From: Pseudomonas benzenivorans
Lineage (GTDB): Bacteria > Pseudomonadota > Gammaproteobacteria > Pseudomonadales > Pseudomonadaceae
Assembly (NCBI RefSeq): GCF_900100495.1
Contig: NZ_FNCT01000018.1
Span: 1 to 64,000 of the forward strand
Direction of reading: 5' to 3'
Length of the DNA: 64,000 bases
Notes under the pieces: model-generated
Databases searched by the model: none
The model's input: the letters and a program-made list of their open reading frames with translations, nothing else
What the model was told of the DNA's origin: nothing
Position numbers and translations under genes: made by a program
In this document: in pieces, positions 18,402 through 28,165 of the stretch
How the letters are laid out: each line of letters starts with the position of its first letter
How positions within the stretch are numbered: the stretch's first letter is position 1

Positions 18402-19210
18402 CAGCGCGCCCCCAATAGGTCGTCGCGGTAGTCCACCGCCGGAAAATGGAAAGGCACCGGCCCGTCCGGCGTGCCTTGCATGAACTGGCGCACCCGCGGG
18501 CTGTCCGAGTTCATCAACTCGTCCGGCGTGCCCTCGCCGAGTATCTGGGTGTCGCCCACCACGTAGATGTAATCGGCGATGCTGGCGGTTTCCGCCAGGT
18601 CGTGGGACACCACGATGCTGGTGATGCCCAGGGCATCGTTGAGCAGACGGATCAGTCGCACCAGCACGCCCATGGCGATCGGATCCTGGCCGACGAAGGG
18701 TTCGTCGTACATCAGGATCTGCGGATCGAGGGCGATCGCCCGCGCCAGCGCCACGCGGCGCTTCATGCCGCCGGACAGCTCGTCCGGCATCAGCTCCCAA
18801 GCACCACGCAAACCCACCGCCTGCAACTTCATCAGGACGATGTCACGGACCATCTCTTCCGGCAGTTTCGTATGCACCCGCAGAGGGAACGCCACATTCT
18901 CGAACACATCGAGATCGGTGAACAGCGCGCCGCTCTGGAACAGCACGCCCATCTGCTTGCGCATGTCGAACAGCTCGCTGCGCGAGAGCGTCGGCAGATT
19001 CTGCCCGTTGACCCACACCTCGCCCTGGCTCGGCCGCAGCTGGGCGGCGATCAGGCGCAGCAGCGTGGTCTTGCCACAACCGGAAGGGCCCATGATGCCG
19101 GTGACCTTGCCGCGCTGAATGCGAATATCGACGTTGTCGAAGATGCTCCGGTCGCCCCGCTGAAAGCTCAGGCCTTTCAGCTCGACCGCGTACTGCTTCT
19201 CGGCGCTCAT
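18401..19210 (-). CDS. mlaF: Phospholipid ABC transporter ATP-binding protein MlaF
   Basis: A 269-residue ATPase. Walker A GPSGCGKT is at residues 41-48, the signature is LSGGMKRRVALARA, and Walker B is ILMYDEPF. It is first in mlaFEDCB-ibaG-murA. The start MSAEKQYAVEL at 19210 is chosen over in-frame codons up to 19255 because it fits the family. A plausible promoter lies at 19300-19329. Confidence 0.95.
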   Translation of the reverse strand: MSAEKQYAVELKGLSFQRGDRSIFDNVDIRIQRGKVTGIMGPSGCGKTTLLRLIAAQLRPSQGEVWVNGQNLPTLSRSELFDMRKQMGVLFQSGALFTDLDVFENVAFPLRVHTKLPEEMVRDIVLMKLQAVGLRGAWELMPDELSGGMKRRVALARAIALDPQILMYDEPFVGQDPIAMGVLVRLIRLLNDALGITSIVVSHDLAETASIADYIYVVGDTQILGEGTPDELMNSDSPRVRQFMQGTPDGPVPFHFPAVDYRDDLLGAR

Positions 19211-19299
19211 CTGGACTCCATGCGTAAAGCTTCCCTGACAGACGTCCGGCGCCACGACGAGGACACCACACCTGCCGGACAGGCCAAAAATAGCCGCGC

Positions 19300-19329
19300 A
19301 CTATAGCACTGCCGGATTGGCCTGCCCAA
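19300..19329 (-). promoter_or_regulatory. Candidate sigma-70 promoter for mlaF
   Basis: On the minus strand TTGGGC (19324-19329) and TATAGT (19300-19305) are separated by 18 bp, about 90 bp upstream of the mlaF start. It lies in the divergent mlaF/kdsD region. A TATAAT at 19415-19420 on the plus strand may serve kdsD, but its -35 is poor. Confidence 0.4.
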
Positions 19330-19456
19330 GATCGGACACTGGCACACAGATCACATTCCAGGCGCCTTGCCCCCGTCCACGCGATTCGCAGGTGAGCACG
19401 CGGGCCTTTCCGGCTATAATCGCCGCCTTTTTACTCGCTACGCCCCTTTGGATGCC

Positions 19457-20431
19457 ATGAGCCAGACCAGCGAATTGATCAAGTCAGCGCAACGCACCCT
19501 CCGCCTCGAACTCGAAGCGATCGAAGAGCTGCTGCCGCGCATCGACACGGACTTCGTCCGCGCCTGCGAACTCATCCTCGCCAGCAAGGGCCGCGTGGTG
19601 GTGGTCGGCATGGGCAAATCCGGGCATATCGGCAACAAGATCGCCGCCACCCTGGCCAGCACCGGCACCACCGCCTTCTTCGTCCATCCGGCCGAGGCCA
19701 GCCACGGCGACATGGGCATGATCACCCGCGACGACGTGGTGCTGGCCCTGTCCAACTCCGGCTCGACCGCGGAGATCGTCACCCTGCTGCCGCTGATCAA
19801 GCGCCTCGGCATCACCCTGATCAGCATGACCGGCAACCCCGACTCGCCACTGGCCAAGGCCGCCGAAGTCAACCTGGATGCCCGCGTGTCCCAGGAAGCC
19901 TGCCCACTGAACCTGGCGCCGACCTCCTCGACCACCGCCTCCCTGGTGCTCGGCGACGCCCTGGCCATCGCCCTGCTCGAAGCCCGCGGCTTCACCGCCG
20001 AGGATTTCGCCTTCTCCCACCCGGGCGGCGCCCTCGGCCGACGCCTGCTGCTCAAGGTCGAGAACGTGATGCACGCCGGCGACAGCCTGCCCAGGGTGCA
20101 GCGCGGCACCTCGTTGCGCGATGCCCTGCTGGAAATGACCCAGAAAGGCCTGGGCATGACCGTGGTGACGGAGGCCGATGGCCGCCTCGCCGGCGTATTC
20201 ACCGATGGCGACCTGCGCCGCACCCTGGATCGCGGCATCGACGTGCGCCAGGCGCAGATCGACGAGGTGATGACCGTGCACGGCAAGACCGCCCGTGCGG
20301 AGATGCTCGCAGCCGAGGCGCTGAAGATCATGGAAGACCACAAGATCAGCGGTCTGGTAGTAGTCGACGACAGCGACCGACCGGTCGGCGCCCTGAACAT
20401 GCATGACCTGCTGCGCGCCGGAGTGATGTGA
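19457..20431 (+). CDS. kdsD: Arabinose-5-phosphate isomerase
   Basis: A 324-residue enzyme that interconverts ribulose-5-phosphate and arabinose-5-phosphate, the first step to Kdo for LPS. An N-terminal SIS domain contains VVVVGMGKSGHIGNKIAATLAST (in part) and SNSGSTAEI. Two CBS domains occupy roughly residues 205-324. The start at 19457 (MSQTSELIKSA) is preferred to the upstream in-frame codon at 19367. Its stop overlaps the kdsC start. Confidence 0.96.
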   Translation: MSQTSELIKSAQRTLRLELEAIEELLPRIDTDFVRACELILASKGRVVVVGMGKSGHIGNKIAATLASTGTTAFFVHPAEASHGDMGMITRDDVVLALSNSGSTAEIVTLLPLIKRLGITLISMTGNPDSPLAKAAEVNLDARVSQEACPLNLAPTSSTTASLVLGDALAIALLEARGFTAEDFAFSHPGGALGRRLLLKVENVMHAGDSLPRVQRGTSLRDALLEMTQKGLGMTVVTEADGRLAGVFTDGDLRRTLDRGIDVRQAQIDEVMTVHGKTARAEMLAAEALKIMEDHKISGLVVVDDSDRPVGALNMHDLLRAGVM

Positions 20432-20955
20432 TGAACCCTCAACTGCAACAACGCGCGCAAGCGATCAAACTGGCGATCTTCGATGTCGACGGCGTGCTCA
20501 CCGACGGCAAGCTGTACTTCCTGGTCGACGGCAGCGAATTCAAGACCTTCAACACCCTCGACGGCCACGGCATCAAGATGCTCATCGCCTCGGGTGTACG
20601 CACCGCCATCATCAGCGGCCGCACCACTCCGGTGGTCGAGCGCCGCGCGCGCAACCTCGGCATCCAGCACCTCTACCAGGGCCGCGAGGACAAGCTGGTG
20701 GTACTGGATGAACTGCTCGGCGAACTCGGCCTGAGCTACGCGCAAGTCGCCTACCTCGGTGACGACCTGCCGGACCTGCCGGTGATTCGCCGGGTCGGCC
20801 TCGGCATGGCGGTCGCCAGCGCGGACAGCTTCGTTCGCCAGCACGCCCACGGCGTGACCCTGGCCCGCGGTGGCGAAGGCGCGGCCCGCGAATTCTGCGA
20901 ACTGATCATGCGCGCCCAAGGCACCCTCGAGGCCGCCCAGGCCGCCTACCTGTAG
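20431..20955 (+). CDS. kdsC: 3-deoxy-D-manno-octulosonate 8-phosphate phosphatase
   Basis: A 174-residue HAD-superfamily phosphatase that removes phosphate from Kdo-8-phosphate. HAD motif I is FDVDGVLTDGKLYF, motif II is IISGR, and the late motif is YLGDDLPDLPV. The ATG at 20431 overlaps the kdsD stop (TGATG). A GTG one codon earlier is also in frame. Confidence 0.96.
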   Translation: MNPQLQQRAQAIKLAIFDVDGVLTDGKLYFLVDGSEFKTFNTLDGHGIKMLIASGVRTAIISGRTTPVVERRARNLGIQHLYQGREDKLVVLDELLGELGLSYAQVAYLGDDLPDLPVIRRVGLGMAVASADSFVRQHAHGVTLARGGEGAAREFCELIMRAQGTLEAAQAAYL

Positions 20956-20963
20956 AGCCCACC

Positions 20964-21533
20964 ATGCTGCGTAAATTGCTCAACCCGGTCCTGTTCACCC
21001 TGGCGGCCCTGCTGTTAGCCGCCGTCGGCTACTGGAACATCAACCCCGACAGCTTCTCCGAGCGGCCGGCGCGACCCGGCAGCGAGAACGCCATCGATTT
21101 CTATGTGGTGGGCGCCAACACCGTGCAGTACCAGGCCGACGGCAAGCTGCACTACCAGATGAGCGCCGACAAGGTCGAGCACATCAAGCTCAGCGACATC
21201 ACCCTTCTGGACCGCCCGAACCTGCAGCTGTATCGCGGCAGCGAACTGCCCTGGCACGTGCGCAGCGAGCGCGGCGAAGTGGCGCCGGCGGGCAAGGAGG
21301 TCGAACTGATCGACCTGGTACGCGTCGAGCGCACCGATGCCAAGGGCCGCCCGACCATCCTCACCACCAGCCGCCTGACCGTATTCCCGGAGAAGGAATA
21401 TGCGCAGACCCAGCAAGCCGTTAGAATCGACGCGGCCAACGGAGTGACCACGGCACAAGGAATGAAAGCGTACTTGAATGACGGCAGGATGCTCCTGCTG
21501 TCCAACGTAAGAGGCCAGCATGAGGTTCGTTAA
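20964..21533 (+). CDS. lptC: LPS export system protein LptC
   Basis: A 189-residue bitopic protein of the Lpt bridge, with one transmembrane helix (about residues 7-24) and a periplasmic beta-jellyroll that receives LPS from LptB2FG and passes it to LptA. It starts 8 bp after kdsC and overlaps lptA by 14 bp, the conserved kdsD-kdsC-lptCAB order. Confidence 0.94.
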   Translation: MLRKLLNPVLFTLAALLLAAVGYWNINPDSFSERPARPGSENAIDFYVVGANTVQYQADGKLHYQMSADKVEHIKLSDITLLDRPNLQLYRGSELPWHVRSERGEVAPAGKEVELIDLVRVERTDAKGRPTILTTSRLTVFPEKEYAQTQQAVRIDAANGVTTAQGMKAYLNDGRMLLLSNVRGQHEVR

Positions 21534-22062
21534 AACCTTCCCCCTTCTGCTCAGTTTGAGCGCCGCGCTCGGCAGCGTCAGCGCCTGGGCCCTGCCGTCC
21601 GACCGCGAGCAACCGATTCGCGTGCAAGCCGACAGTGCCGAGCTCGACGACAAACAAGGCGTAGCGGTCTATCGCGGCGATGTGATCATTACCCAGGGCA
21701 CCCTGAAGATCACCGGCGACACCGTGACCATCACGCAGAATGCCCAAGGTGACATCGAGATTTTCACCTCGGTCGGCAAGCCGGCCTATTACGAGCAGAA
21801 GCCCGCCGAAGACAAGCAGATCGTCAAGGCCTATGGCCTGACCATCCAGTATTTCGCCGCCAACGAGCGCATCGTGCTGATCGACCAGGCCAAGGTAATC
21901 CAGGAAGGCAACACCTTCGAAGGCGAGAAGATCGTCTACGACACCCAGCGCCAGATCGTCAACGCCGGCCGCGCCACCGGCAGCAACGTCACCACGCCGC
22001 GCCCACGCATCGACATGGTGATCCAGCCGAAGAACAAACCAGCCGAACAGCAGGCGCAGTAG
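21520..22062 (+). CDS. lptA: LPS export periplasmic protein LptA
   Basis: A 180-residue periplasmic bridge protein. A signal peptide ends near SVSAWA (about residue 24) and is followed by a LptA/OstA domain (PIRVQADSAELDDKQGVAVYRGDV). It overlaps lptC by 14 bp and lies 2 bp from lptB. Confidence 0.95.
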   Translation: MRFVKTFPLLLSLSAALGSVSAWALPSDREQPIRVQADSAELDDKQGVAVYRGDVIITQGTLKITGDTVTITQNAQGDIEIFTSVGKPAYYEQKPAEDKQIVKAYGLTIQYFAANERIVLIDQAKVIQEGNTFEGEKIVYDTQRQIVNAGRATGSNVTTPRPRIDMVIQPKNKPAEQQAQ

Positions 22063-22064
22063 TA

Positions 22065-22790
<726 letters not shown>

Positions 22791-22923
22791 CTGCGGTTTT
22801 TCTCAACCGAACAGCAGCTAGCGCTAGGCAAACACCTTAAGGTCAGGCATATAATTTGCTTCCTTGTGGCGCTACGGCGCCCTGTAGTGGATTGCGCACA
22901 GACGCCGGTTAATAAGGTCTGCA

Positions 22924-24435
22924 ATGAAACCATCGCTAGTCCTGAAAATGGGCCAGCAGCTGACGATGACCCCGCAGCTGCAACAGGCCATCCGCCTACT
23001 TCAACTGTCCACCCTGGATCTGCAGCAGGAAATCCAGGAGGCCTTGGAGTCCAACCCGATGCTCGAGCGCCAGGAAGACGGCGACGACTTCGACAACTCC
23101 GACCCCTTGGCCGACGGTGCGGAAAGCGCAACGCCTGCGGCCCCCCAAGACGAGCAGTCCTATCAGGACAGCGGCTACCAGGAAACCACGCAGACCGTGG
23201 ACAACCTGGAGGACGGCGAGTGGAACGAACGCATTCCCAACGAACTGCCGGTCGATACCGCCTGGGAAGACGTCTACCAGACCAGTGCCAGCAGCCTGCC
23301 GAGCAATGATGATGACGAGTGGGACTTCACCACCCGTACCTCCAACGGCGAAAGCCTGCAAAGCCATCTGCTCTGGCAGCTCAACCTCGCGCCGATGTCC
23401 GACAAGGACCGGCTGATCGCCGTCACCCTGATCGACTGCATCAACGACCAGGGCTACCTGGAGGAAAGCCTCGAGGAAGTCGTCGAGGCCTTCGACCCGG
23501 AACTGGATATCGAGCTGGATGAAGTGGAAGCCGTGCTGCACCGCATCCAGCAATTCGAGCCCGCCGGCATCGCCGCCCGCGACCTGCGCGAGTGCCTGCT
23601 GCTGCAGTTGCGTCAATTGCCGGCCAAGACCGCCTGGCTGAGCGAGGCCCAGCGCCTGGCCAGCGACTACCTCGACCTGCTCGGCAGTCGCGACTACAGC
23701 CAGCTGATGCGGCGGATGAAGCTCAAGGAAGACGAGCTGCGCCAGGTCATCGAACTGATCCAGAGTCTCAATCCGCGTCCCGGCTCGCAGATCGAGTCGG
23801 GCGAGCCGGAATATGTGGTGCCCGACGTCATCGTGCGCAAGCACAACGACCGCTGGCTGGTCGAACTGAACCAGGAAGCCATGCCGCGCCTGCGGGTCAA
23901 CCCGCAATATGCCGGCTTCGTCCGCCGCGCCGACTCCAGCGCCGACAACACCTTCATGCGCAACCAGTTGCAGGAGGCGCGCTGGTTCATCAAGAGCCTG
24001 CAAAGCCGCAACGAAACGCTGATGAAGGTCGCCACGCAGATCGTCGAGCACCAGCGCGGCTTTCTCGACTACGGCGACGAGGCGATGAAACCCCTGGTGC
24101 TGCACGACATCGCCGAAGCGGTGGGCATGCACGAGTCGACCATCTCGCGGGTCACCACGCAGAAATTCATGCACACCCCGCGCGGCATTTACGAGTTGAA
24201 ATACTTCTTCTCCAGCCACGTCAGCACCTCCGAAGGCGGCGAATGCTCGTCGACCGCAATCCGCGCGATCATCAAGAAACTGGTCGCCGCGGAAAATGCA
24301 AAAAAGCCGTTGAGCGACAGCAAGATCGCTGGTTTACTGGAGGCACAAGGCATTCAAGTGGCCCGCCGCACGGTCGCAAAGTACCGCGAATCCCTGGGCA
24401 TAGCGCCTTCCAGCGAGCGCAAGCGATTGATCTAA
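22924..24435 (+). CDS. rpoN: RNA polymerase sigma-54 factor
   Basis: A 503-residue sigma factor for nitrogen, flagellar and other enhancer-dependent promoters. Region I is Gln/Leu-rich (GQQLTMTPQLQQAIRLLQLS), region II is acidic (about residues 50-120), and region III includes the core-binding and -12 contacts. The C-terminal RpoN box ARRTVAKYRE is intact. Placement between lptB and hpf/ptsN is standard. Confidence 0.97.
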   Translation: MKPSLVLKMGQQLTMTPQLQQAIRLLQLSTLDLQQEIQEALESNPMLERQEDGDDFDNSDPLADGAESATPAAPQDEQSYQDSGYQETTQTVDNLEDGEWNERIPNELPVDTAWEDVYQTSASSLPSNDDDEWDFTTRTSNGESLQSHLLWQLNLAPMSDKDRLIAVTLIDCINDQGYLEESLEEVVEAFDPELDIELDEVEAVLHRIQQFEPAGIAARDLRECLLLQLRQLPAKTAWLSEAQRLASDYLDLLGSRDYSQLMRRMKLKEDELRQVIELIQSLNPRPGSQIESGEPEYVVPDVIVRKHNDRWLVELNQEAMPRLRVNPQYAGFVRRADSSADNTFMRNQLQEARWFIKSLQSRNETLMKVATQIVEHQRGFLDYGDEAMKPLVLHDIAEAVGMHESTISRVTTQKFMHTPRGIYELKYFFSSHVSTSEGGECSSTAIRAIIKKLVAAENAKKPLSDSKIAGLLEAQGIQVARRTVAKYRESLGIAPSSERKRLI

Positions 24436-24630
24436 GGCGACACGATACGGAAGACCGCGCAACACTGCAGACAGCACCGCCAGCCTCGCCCTCTCCCGCC
24501 AGTAGAGCTGTTGCCGGGATTCGAGGAGCGACAGCGCCAAGCTCGCTGCGTCAGAGTCTTCCATGCCGAAGTGTTCCGGTGGCAGGCCCGATAGCCTGTC
24601 TCTTTTACACGGCAACAAGGAGAACGCGGT

Positions 24631-24939
24631 ATGCAAGTCAACATCAGTGGACATCAGCTGGATGTGACCGACGCCCTACGTGACTACGTCGACGAGAAGC
24701 TCAGTCGATTGGAGCGCCACTTCGAAAAAATCACCAACGTGCAAGTCATCATGGAGGTCGAGAAGCTCACGCAGAAAATCGAGGCGACTCTGCACATCGC
24801 CGGCCGCGAAGTGGTCGCCAACGCCGAGCATGACGACATGTACGCTGCCATCGACCTACTGACCGACAAACTCGACCGTCAACTCATCAAGCACAAGGAA
24901 AAGCAGCTCGACCGCCAGCAGGGCGCTACGGCCCGCTGA
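24631..24939 (+). CDS. hpf: Ribosome hibernation promoting factor
   Basis: A 102-residue short-form HPF that promotes 70S dimerisation or inactivation in stationary phase. It starts MQVNISGHQLDVTDALRDYV, with the conserved KxxxQKIEATLHIAGREVVANAEHDDMY-type core (in part) typical of the YfiA/HPF family. It is preceded by AAGGAGA. The 195-bp gap after rpoN holds no convincing gene. Confidence 0.95.
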   Translation: MQVNISGHQLDVTDALRDYVDEKLSRLERHFEKITNVQVIMEVEKLTQKIEATLHIAGREVVANAEHDDMYAAIDLLTDKLDRQLIKHKEKQLDRQQGATAR

Positions 24940-24954
24940 GATCGCCTCCCTCCT

Positions 24955-25419
24955 ATGATCCGACTTGAAAACATCCTGACCCCCGGCCGTTCCTTGGTGA
25001 ACGTGCCGGGAGGCAGTAAGAAGCGCGTACTCGAACAGATCGCCAACCTGGTGGCACGCGAACTGCCCGACCTGGATGGCCAGGATATTTTCGAAAGCCT
25101 GATCGCCCGCGAGAAACTCGGCTCGACCGGTTTCGGCAATGGCATCGCCATTCCGCACTGTCGCCTGCCGGGTTGCAGCGCGCCGATCAGTGCCTTGCTG
25201 AGACTGGACGCAGCGGTCGACTTCGACGCCATCGATGGCGCGCCGGTCGACCTGTTGTTCGTCCTGCTGGTGCCGGAAGCGGCGACCGACGAGCACCTGG
25301 AACTGCTGCGCCAGATCGCCAGCATGCTCGACCGCAGCGACGTGCGTGAACGCCTGCGCCAAGCTCAGAGCAGCGATGCCCTGTACCAGGTCGTGGTGGA
25401 CGTCCAGAGCGGTCAATAA
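24955..25419 (+). CDS. ptsN: Nitrogen PTS EIIA component PtsN
   Basis: A 154-residue EIIA-Ntr, the terminal phosphoacceptor of the regulatory PtsP-PtsO-PtsN chain. The phosphorylated His68 lies in GIAIPHCRLPG. It starts 15 bp after hpf and ends 2 bp before rapZ. It is not linked to sugar transport; it tunes potassium, carbon/nitrogen balance and sigma-54-related functions. Confidence 0.96.
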   Translation: MIRLENILTPGRSLVNVPGGSKKRVLEQIANLVARELPDLDGQDIFESLIAREKLGSTGFGNGIAIPHCRLPGCSAPISALLRLDAAVDFDAIDGAPVDLLFVLLVPEAATDEHLELLRQIASMLDRSDVRERLRQAQSSDALYQVVVDVQSGQ

Positions 25420-25421
25420 GC

Positions 25422-26279
25422 ATGCGCCTGATCATCGTCAGCGGTCGCTCCGGTTCCGGCAAAAGCACCGCCCTCGATGTCCTTGAGGACAACGGTTTCT
25501 ACTGCATCGACAACCTGCCCGCCGGCCTGCTTCCCGAGCTGGCCGAGCGCGCGCTGCTGCACACCGAATTGCTGCATCCGCAGGTCGCCGTATCCATCGA
25601 TGCGCGCAACCTGCCCAGCCATCTCAAGCGTTTCCCCGAACTGCTCGCGGAGGTGCGCGCGCGGCACATCAAGTGCGATGTGATCTACCTGGATGCCGAC
25701 GAGGAAACCCTGCTCAAGCGCTTCTCCGAGACGCGCCGGCGCCATCCGCTGACCAACGAGAACCGCTCGCTGGCCGAGGCCATCGCCGATGAAAGCCAAC
25801 TGCTCGGACCAATCATCGACCTCGCCGACCTGAAGATCGACACCACCCATCTCAACCTGTATCAGCTGCGCGACAGCCTGAAACTGCGCCTGCTCAATCA
25901 GCCGGAGCCGGGCACCGCGTTCCTGGTGGAGTCCTTCGGCTTCAAGCGCGGCATGCCAGTGGACGCCGACCTGGTGTTCGATGTGCGCTGCCTGCCCAAT
26001 CCTTATTGGAAGCCGGATCTGCGCGACTATTCGGGCCTCGACCAGCCGGTGGTCGACTACCTGTCGGCGCAGGCCGATGTCGAGGAGATGTTCCAGGACA
26101 TCCTCGCCTACCTGAAGAAATGGCTGCCGCGCTTCGCCGCCAGCAACCGCGCCTATGTCACCGTGGCACTCGGCTGCACCGGCGGCCACCATCGCTCGGT
26201 GTACCTGGCCAACCGCCTGGGCGAGACGCTGAAACCGATCCTGAAGAATGTCCAGGTTCGCCACCGCGACCTTAGCTAA
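25422..26279 (+). CDS. rapZ: RNase adapter protein RapZ
   Basis: A 285-residue P-loop protein, GRSGSGKS at residues 8-15, with the C-terminal GCTGGHHRSVYLANRL motif of the RapZ/YvcJ family. In enterobacteria it guides RNase E to the GlmZ small RNA. In Pseudomonas the partner RNA is not obvious from this window. It lies between ptsN and ptsO with very short gaps. Confidence 0.95.
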   Translation: MRLIIVSGRSGSGKSTALDVLEDNGFYCIDNLPAGLLPELAERALLHTELLHPQVAVSIDARNLPSHLKRFPELLAEVRARHIKCDVIYLDADEETLLKRFSETRRRHPLTNENRSLAEAIADESQLLGPIIDLADLKIDTTHLNLYQLRDSLKLRLLNQPEPGTAFLVESFGFKRGMPVDADLVFDVRCLPNPYWKPDLRDYSGLDQPVVDYLSAQADVEEMFQDILAYLKKWLPRFAASNRAYVTVALGCTGGHHRSVYLANRLGETLKPILKNVQVRHRDLS

Positions 26280-26291
26280 GGAATTGCCGCG

Positions 26292-26564
26292 ATGCCCACC
26301 TGCCAGATCACCATCATCAACAAACTCGGGCTGCATGCACGCGCCGCGGCCAAGTTCGTCGGCGTCGCCGGGCGCTTCCCTTGCCAGGTCAGGGTCGGTC
26401 GCGCGCCGGAAAGCCTGGTCGATGGCAAAAGCATCATGGCGGTGATGATGCTCGCCGCCGGCAAAGGCACGCCGATCCACCTGCTCACCGAAGGCGAACA
26501 GGATCACGATGCCCTGGAGGCGCTGGTCGAACTGATCAACAACAGGTTCGACGAAGGCGAATAG
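26292..26564 (+). CDS. ptsO: Nitrogen PTS phosphocarrier NPr
   Basis: A 90-residue HPr-like protein. The phosphoacceptor is His15 in NKLGLHARAAAKF, and the GKSIMAVMMLAAGKG segment corresponds to the HPr Ser46 region. It relays phosphate from PtsP to PtsN. It ends the kdsD-ptsO run. Confidence 0.95.
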   Translation: MPTCQITIINKLGLHARAAAKFVGVAGRFPCQVRVGRAPESLVDGKSIMAVMMLAAGKGTPIHLLTEGEQDHDALEALVELINNRFDEGE

Positions 26565-26657
26565 CCGCTCCTGCACCGGGTTACGCGGCGCCTTATCCAG
26601 CACCCGCCTCCGGTCAGCGGCATGCGCCGCCAACCAACTCAGCCTACGGCATAAAGC

Positions 26658-26682
26658 CTGGTGCGCACGGCGCACCCTACGC
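26658..26682. repeat. GGTGCGCACGGCGCACCCTACG repeat, copy 1 (motif shown in part)
   Basis: A short palindromic unit, GTGCGCACGGCGCACCCTAC, lies between ptsO and pmbA. The rest of the 134-bp gap (26565-26698) has fragments of related dyads and no gene. Related copies lie at 45441-45480 and 55614-55700. Confidence 0.65.
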
Positions 26683-26698
26683 CGACCGAACAACAGCC

Positions 26699-28045
26699 CT
26701 AGCTGCCGGCGACCGTCATCTTCTCGATCAGCACCGAGCCGCTGCGGATATTGCTGCGCAGCTCCAGGTCGTTGCCCACCGCGACGATCTGCTTGAACAT
26801 ATCGCGCAGGTTGCCGGCGATGGTCACTTCCTGCACCGGGAACTGGATCTCGCCGTTCTCCACCCAGTAGCCGCCGGCGCCGCGGGAATAGTCGCCGGTG
26901 ACCAGGTTCAAGCCCTGGCCCATCAGCTCGGTGACCAACAGACCGCGGCCCATGCGCTTGAGCAATGCCTGCTGGTCTTCGTCACCATGGCTGACGAACA
27001 GGTTGTGCACGCCACCGGCATTCGCCGTGCTGGGCATCCCCAGCTTGCGCCCGGAATAGGTGCCGAGCACGTAGGACAACAGCTCGCCCCCCTCGACGAA
27101 CGACTTGGCGTAGGTGGCCAAACCATCGCCGTCGAATGCCGCGCTGCCCAGCGCGCGCGGGATGTGCGGCCGTTCGTCGAGCTTCAGCCAGGCGGGAAAT
27201 ACCTGCTGGCCCAGCGCACCCTCGAGGAAGGACGACTTGCGGTACAGGTTGCCGCCGGAGATCGCCGCCAGGAAATGCCCGAACAGACCGGTGGCCAGTT
27301 CGGCGGAAAACAGCACCGGCACCTCGCAGGTCGGCACCGGGCGCGCGCCCAGACGGCCGACCGACCGCTGCGCGGCACGCCGGCCGATGCTCGCGGCATC
27401 GGCCAGCAGTTCGCCCTGGCGGTTGACGTCGTACCAGTAGTCACGCTGCATCTGCCCGCCCGCCTCGGCGATCATCACGCAGCTGAGGCTGTGCCGGGTG
27501 CTGGCGTAGCCGCCGACGAAGCCCTGGCTGTTGCCGTACACGCGGCAGCCCTGGTGGGTATTGAGGGTGGTGCCATCGGCATTCTTGATCCGCGGGTCTT
27601 CGGCGAAGGCCGCCGCCTCGCAGCGCAGGGCCTGCTCGATGGCCTGCTCCGGGCTGATCGCCCAGGCGTGGTAGAGATCCAGCTCCGGCAGTTCGCGGGC
27701 CATCAGCGCGGCATCGGCCAGCCCGGCGCACTGGTCTTCCGAGGCATGCCTGGCGATGGCCAGCGCCGCCGCCACCGTCTCGCGGATGGCCGCGTCGCCG
27801 CTGGCCGAGGTACTCGCCGAGCCCTTGCGCTGGCCGACGTAGAGGGTGATGCCGAAGCCCTGGTCGCGGTTGAACTCGACCGTCTCCACCTCGCGCTGGC
27901 GCACCGTGGTGGACAGGCCCTGCTCCACCGACACCGCGACCTCGCAGGCGCTGGCGCCCTGTTTCTGCGCCTCGGCGAGAATCTGCTCGACCTGGGCCTG
28001 CAACCGCGGCACGGCCTCGGGGCCGACGACTTCTACTGCACTCAT
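26699..28045 (-). CDS. pmbA: Metalloprotease PmbA (TldE)
   Basis: A 448-residue partner subunit of the TldD/TldE protease. The pair matures modified peptides such as microcin B17 and degrades unfolded peptides. Typical segments are GYASTRHSLSCVMIAE, DYSRGAGGYWVENGE near the C-terminus and RSGSVLIEKMTV. TldE lacks the zinc site, which is carried by TldD. The ATG at 28045 is chosen because CAGGAG lies 5 nt upstream; the GTG at 28051 would sit on the Shine-Dalgarno. Confidence 0.95.
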   Translation of the reverse strand: MSAVEVVGPEAVPRLQAQVEQILAEAQKQGASACEVAVSVEQGLSTTVRQREVETVEFNRDQGFGITLYVGQRKGSASTSASGDAAIRETVAAALAIARHASEDQCAGLADAALMARELPELDLYHAWAISPEQAIEQALRCEAAAFAEDPRIKNADGTTLNTHQGCRVYGNSQGFVGGYASTRHSLSCVMIAEAGGQMQRDYWYDVNRQGELLADAASIGRRAAQRSVGRLGARPVPTCEVPVLFSAELATGLFGHFLAAISGGNLYRKSSFLEGALGQQVFPAWLKLDERPHIPRALGSAAFDGDGLATYAKSFVEGGELLSYVLGTYSGRKLGMPSTANAGGVHNLFVSHGDEDQQALLKRMGRGLLVTELMGQGLNLVTGDYSRGAGGYWVENGEIQFPVQEVTIAGNLRDMFKQIVAVGNDLELRSNIRSGSVLIEKMTVAGS

Positions 28046-28165
28046 AAACACTCCTGAGAATCTGTCCGGGATCTACTGCGGGCTGCGCGCGTTACGCCGG
28101 GGGCCGAACGCTTGCAGCTGGAAACTTGCTGTTATCATGGCGGCGTTTTCCACTGGACCGCCCCC

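Noticed and set aside
24570..24600. TGGCAGGCCCGATAGCC as a sigma-54 promoter for hpf
   Set aside because: Spacing between GG and GC is 11 rather than 10 and the -12 part lacks TTGC.
24334..24654. 106-codon minus-strand frame covering the rpoN-hpf gap
   Set aside because: It looks slightly protein-like (a helical stretch DAASLALSLLESRQQLYWRERARLAVL), but both ends lie inside rpoN and hpf on the other strand and no Shine-Dalgarno or family match is seen. Conservation of the frame in relatives would change this view.
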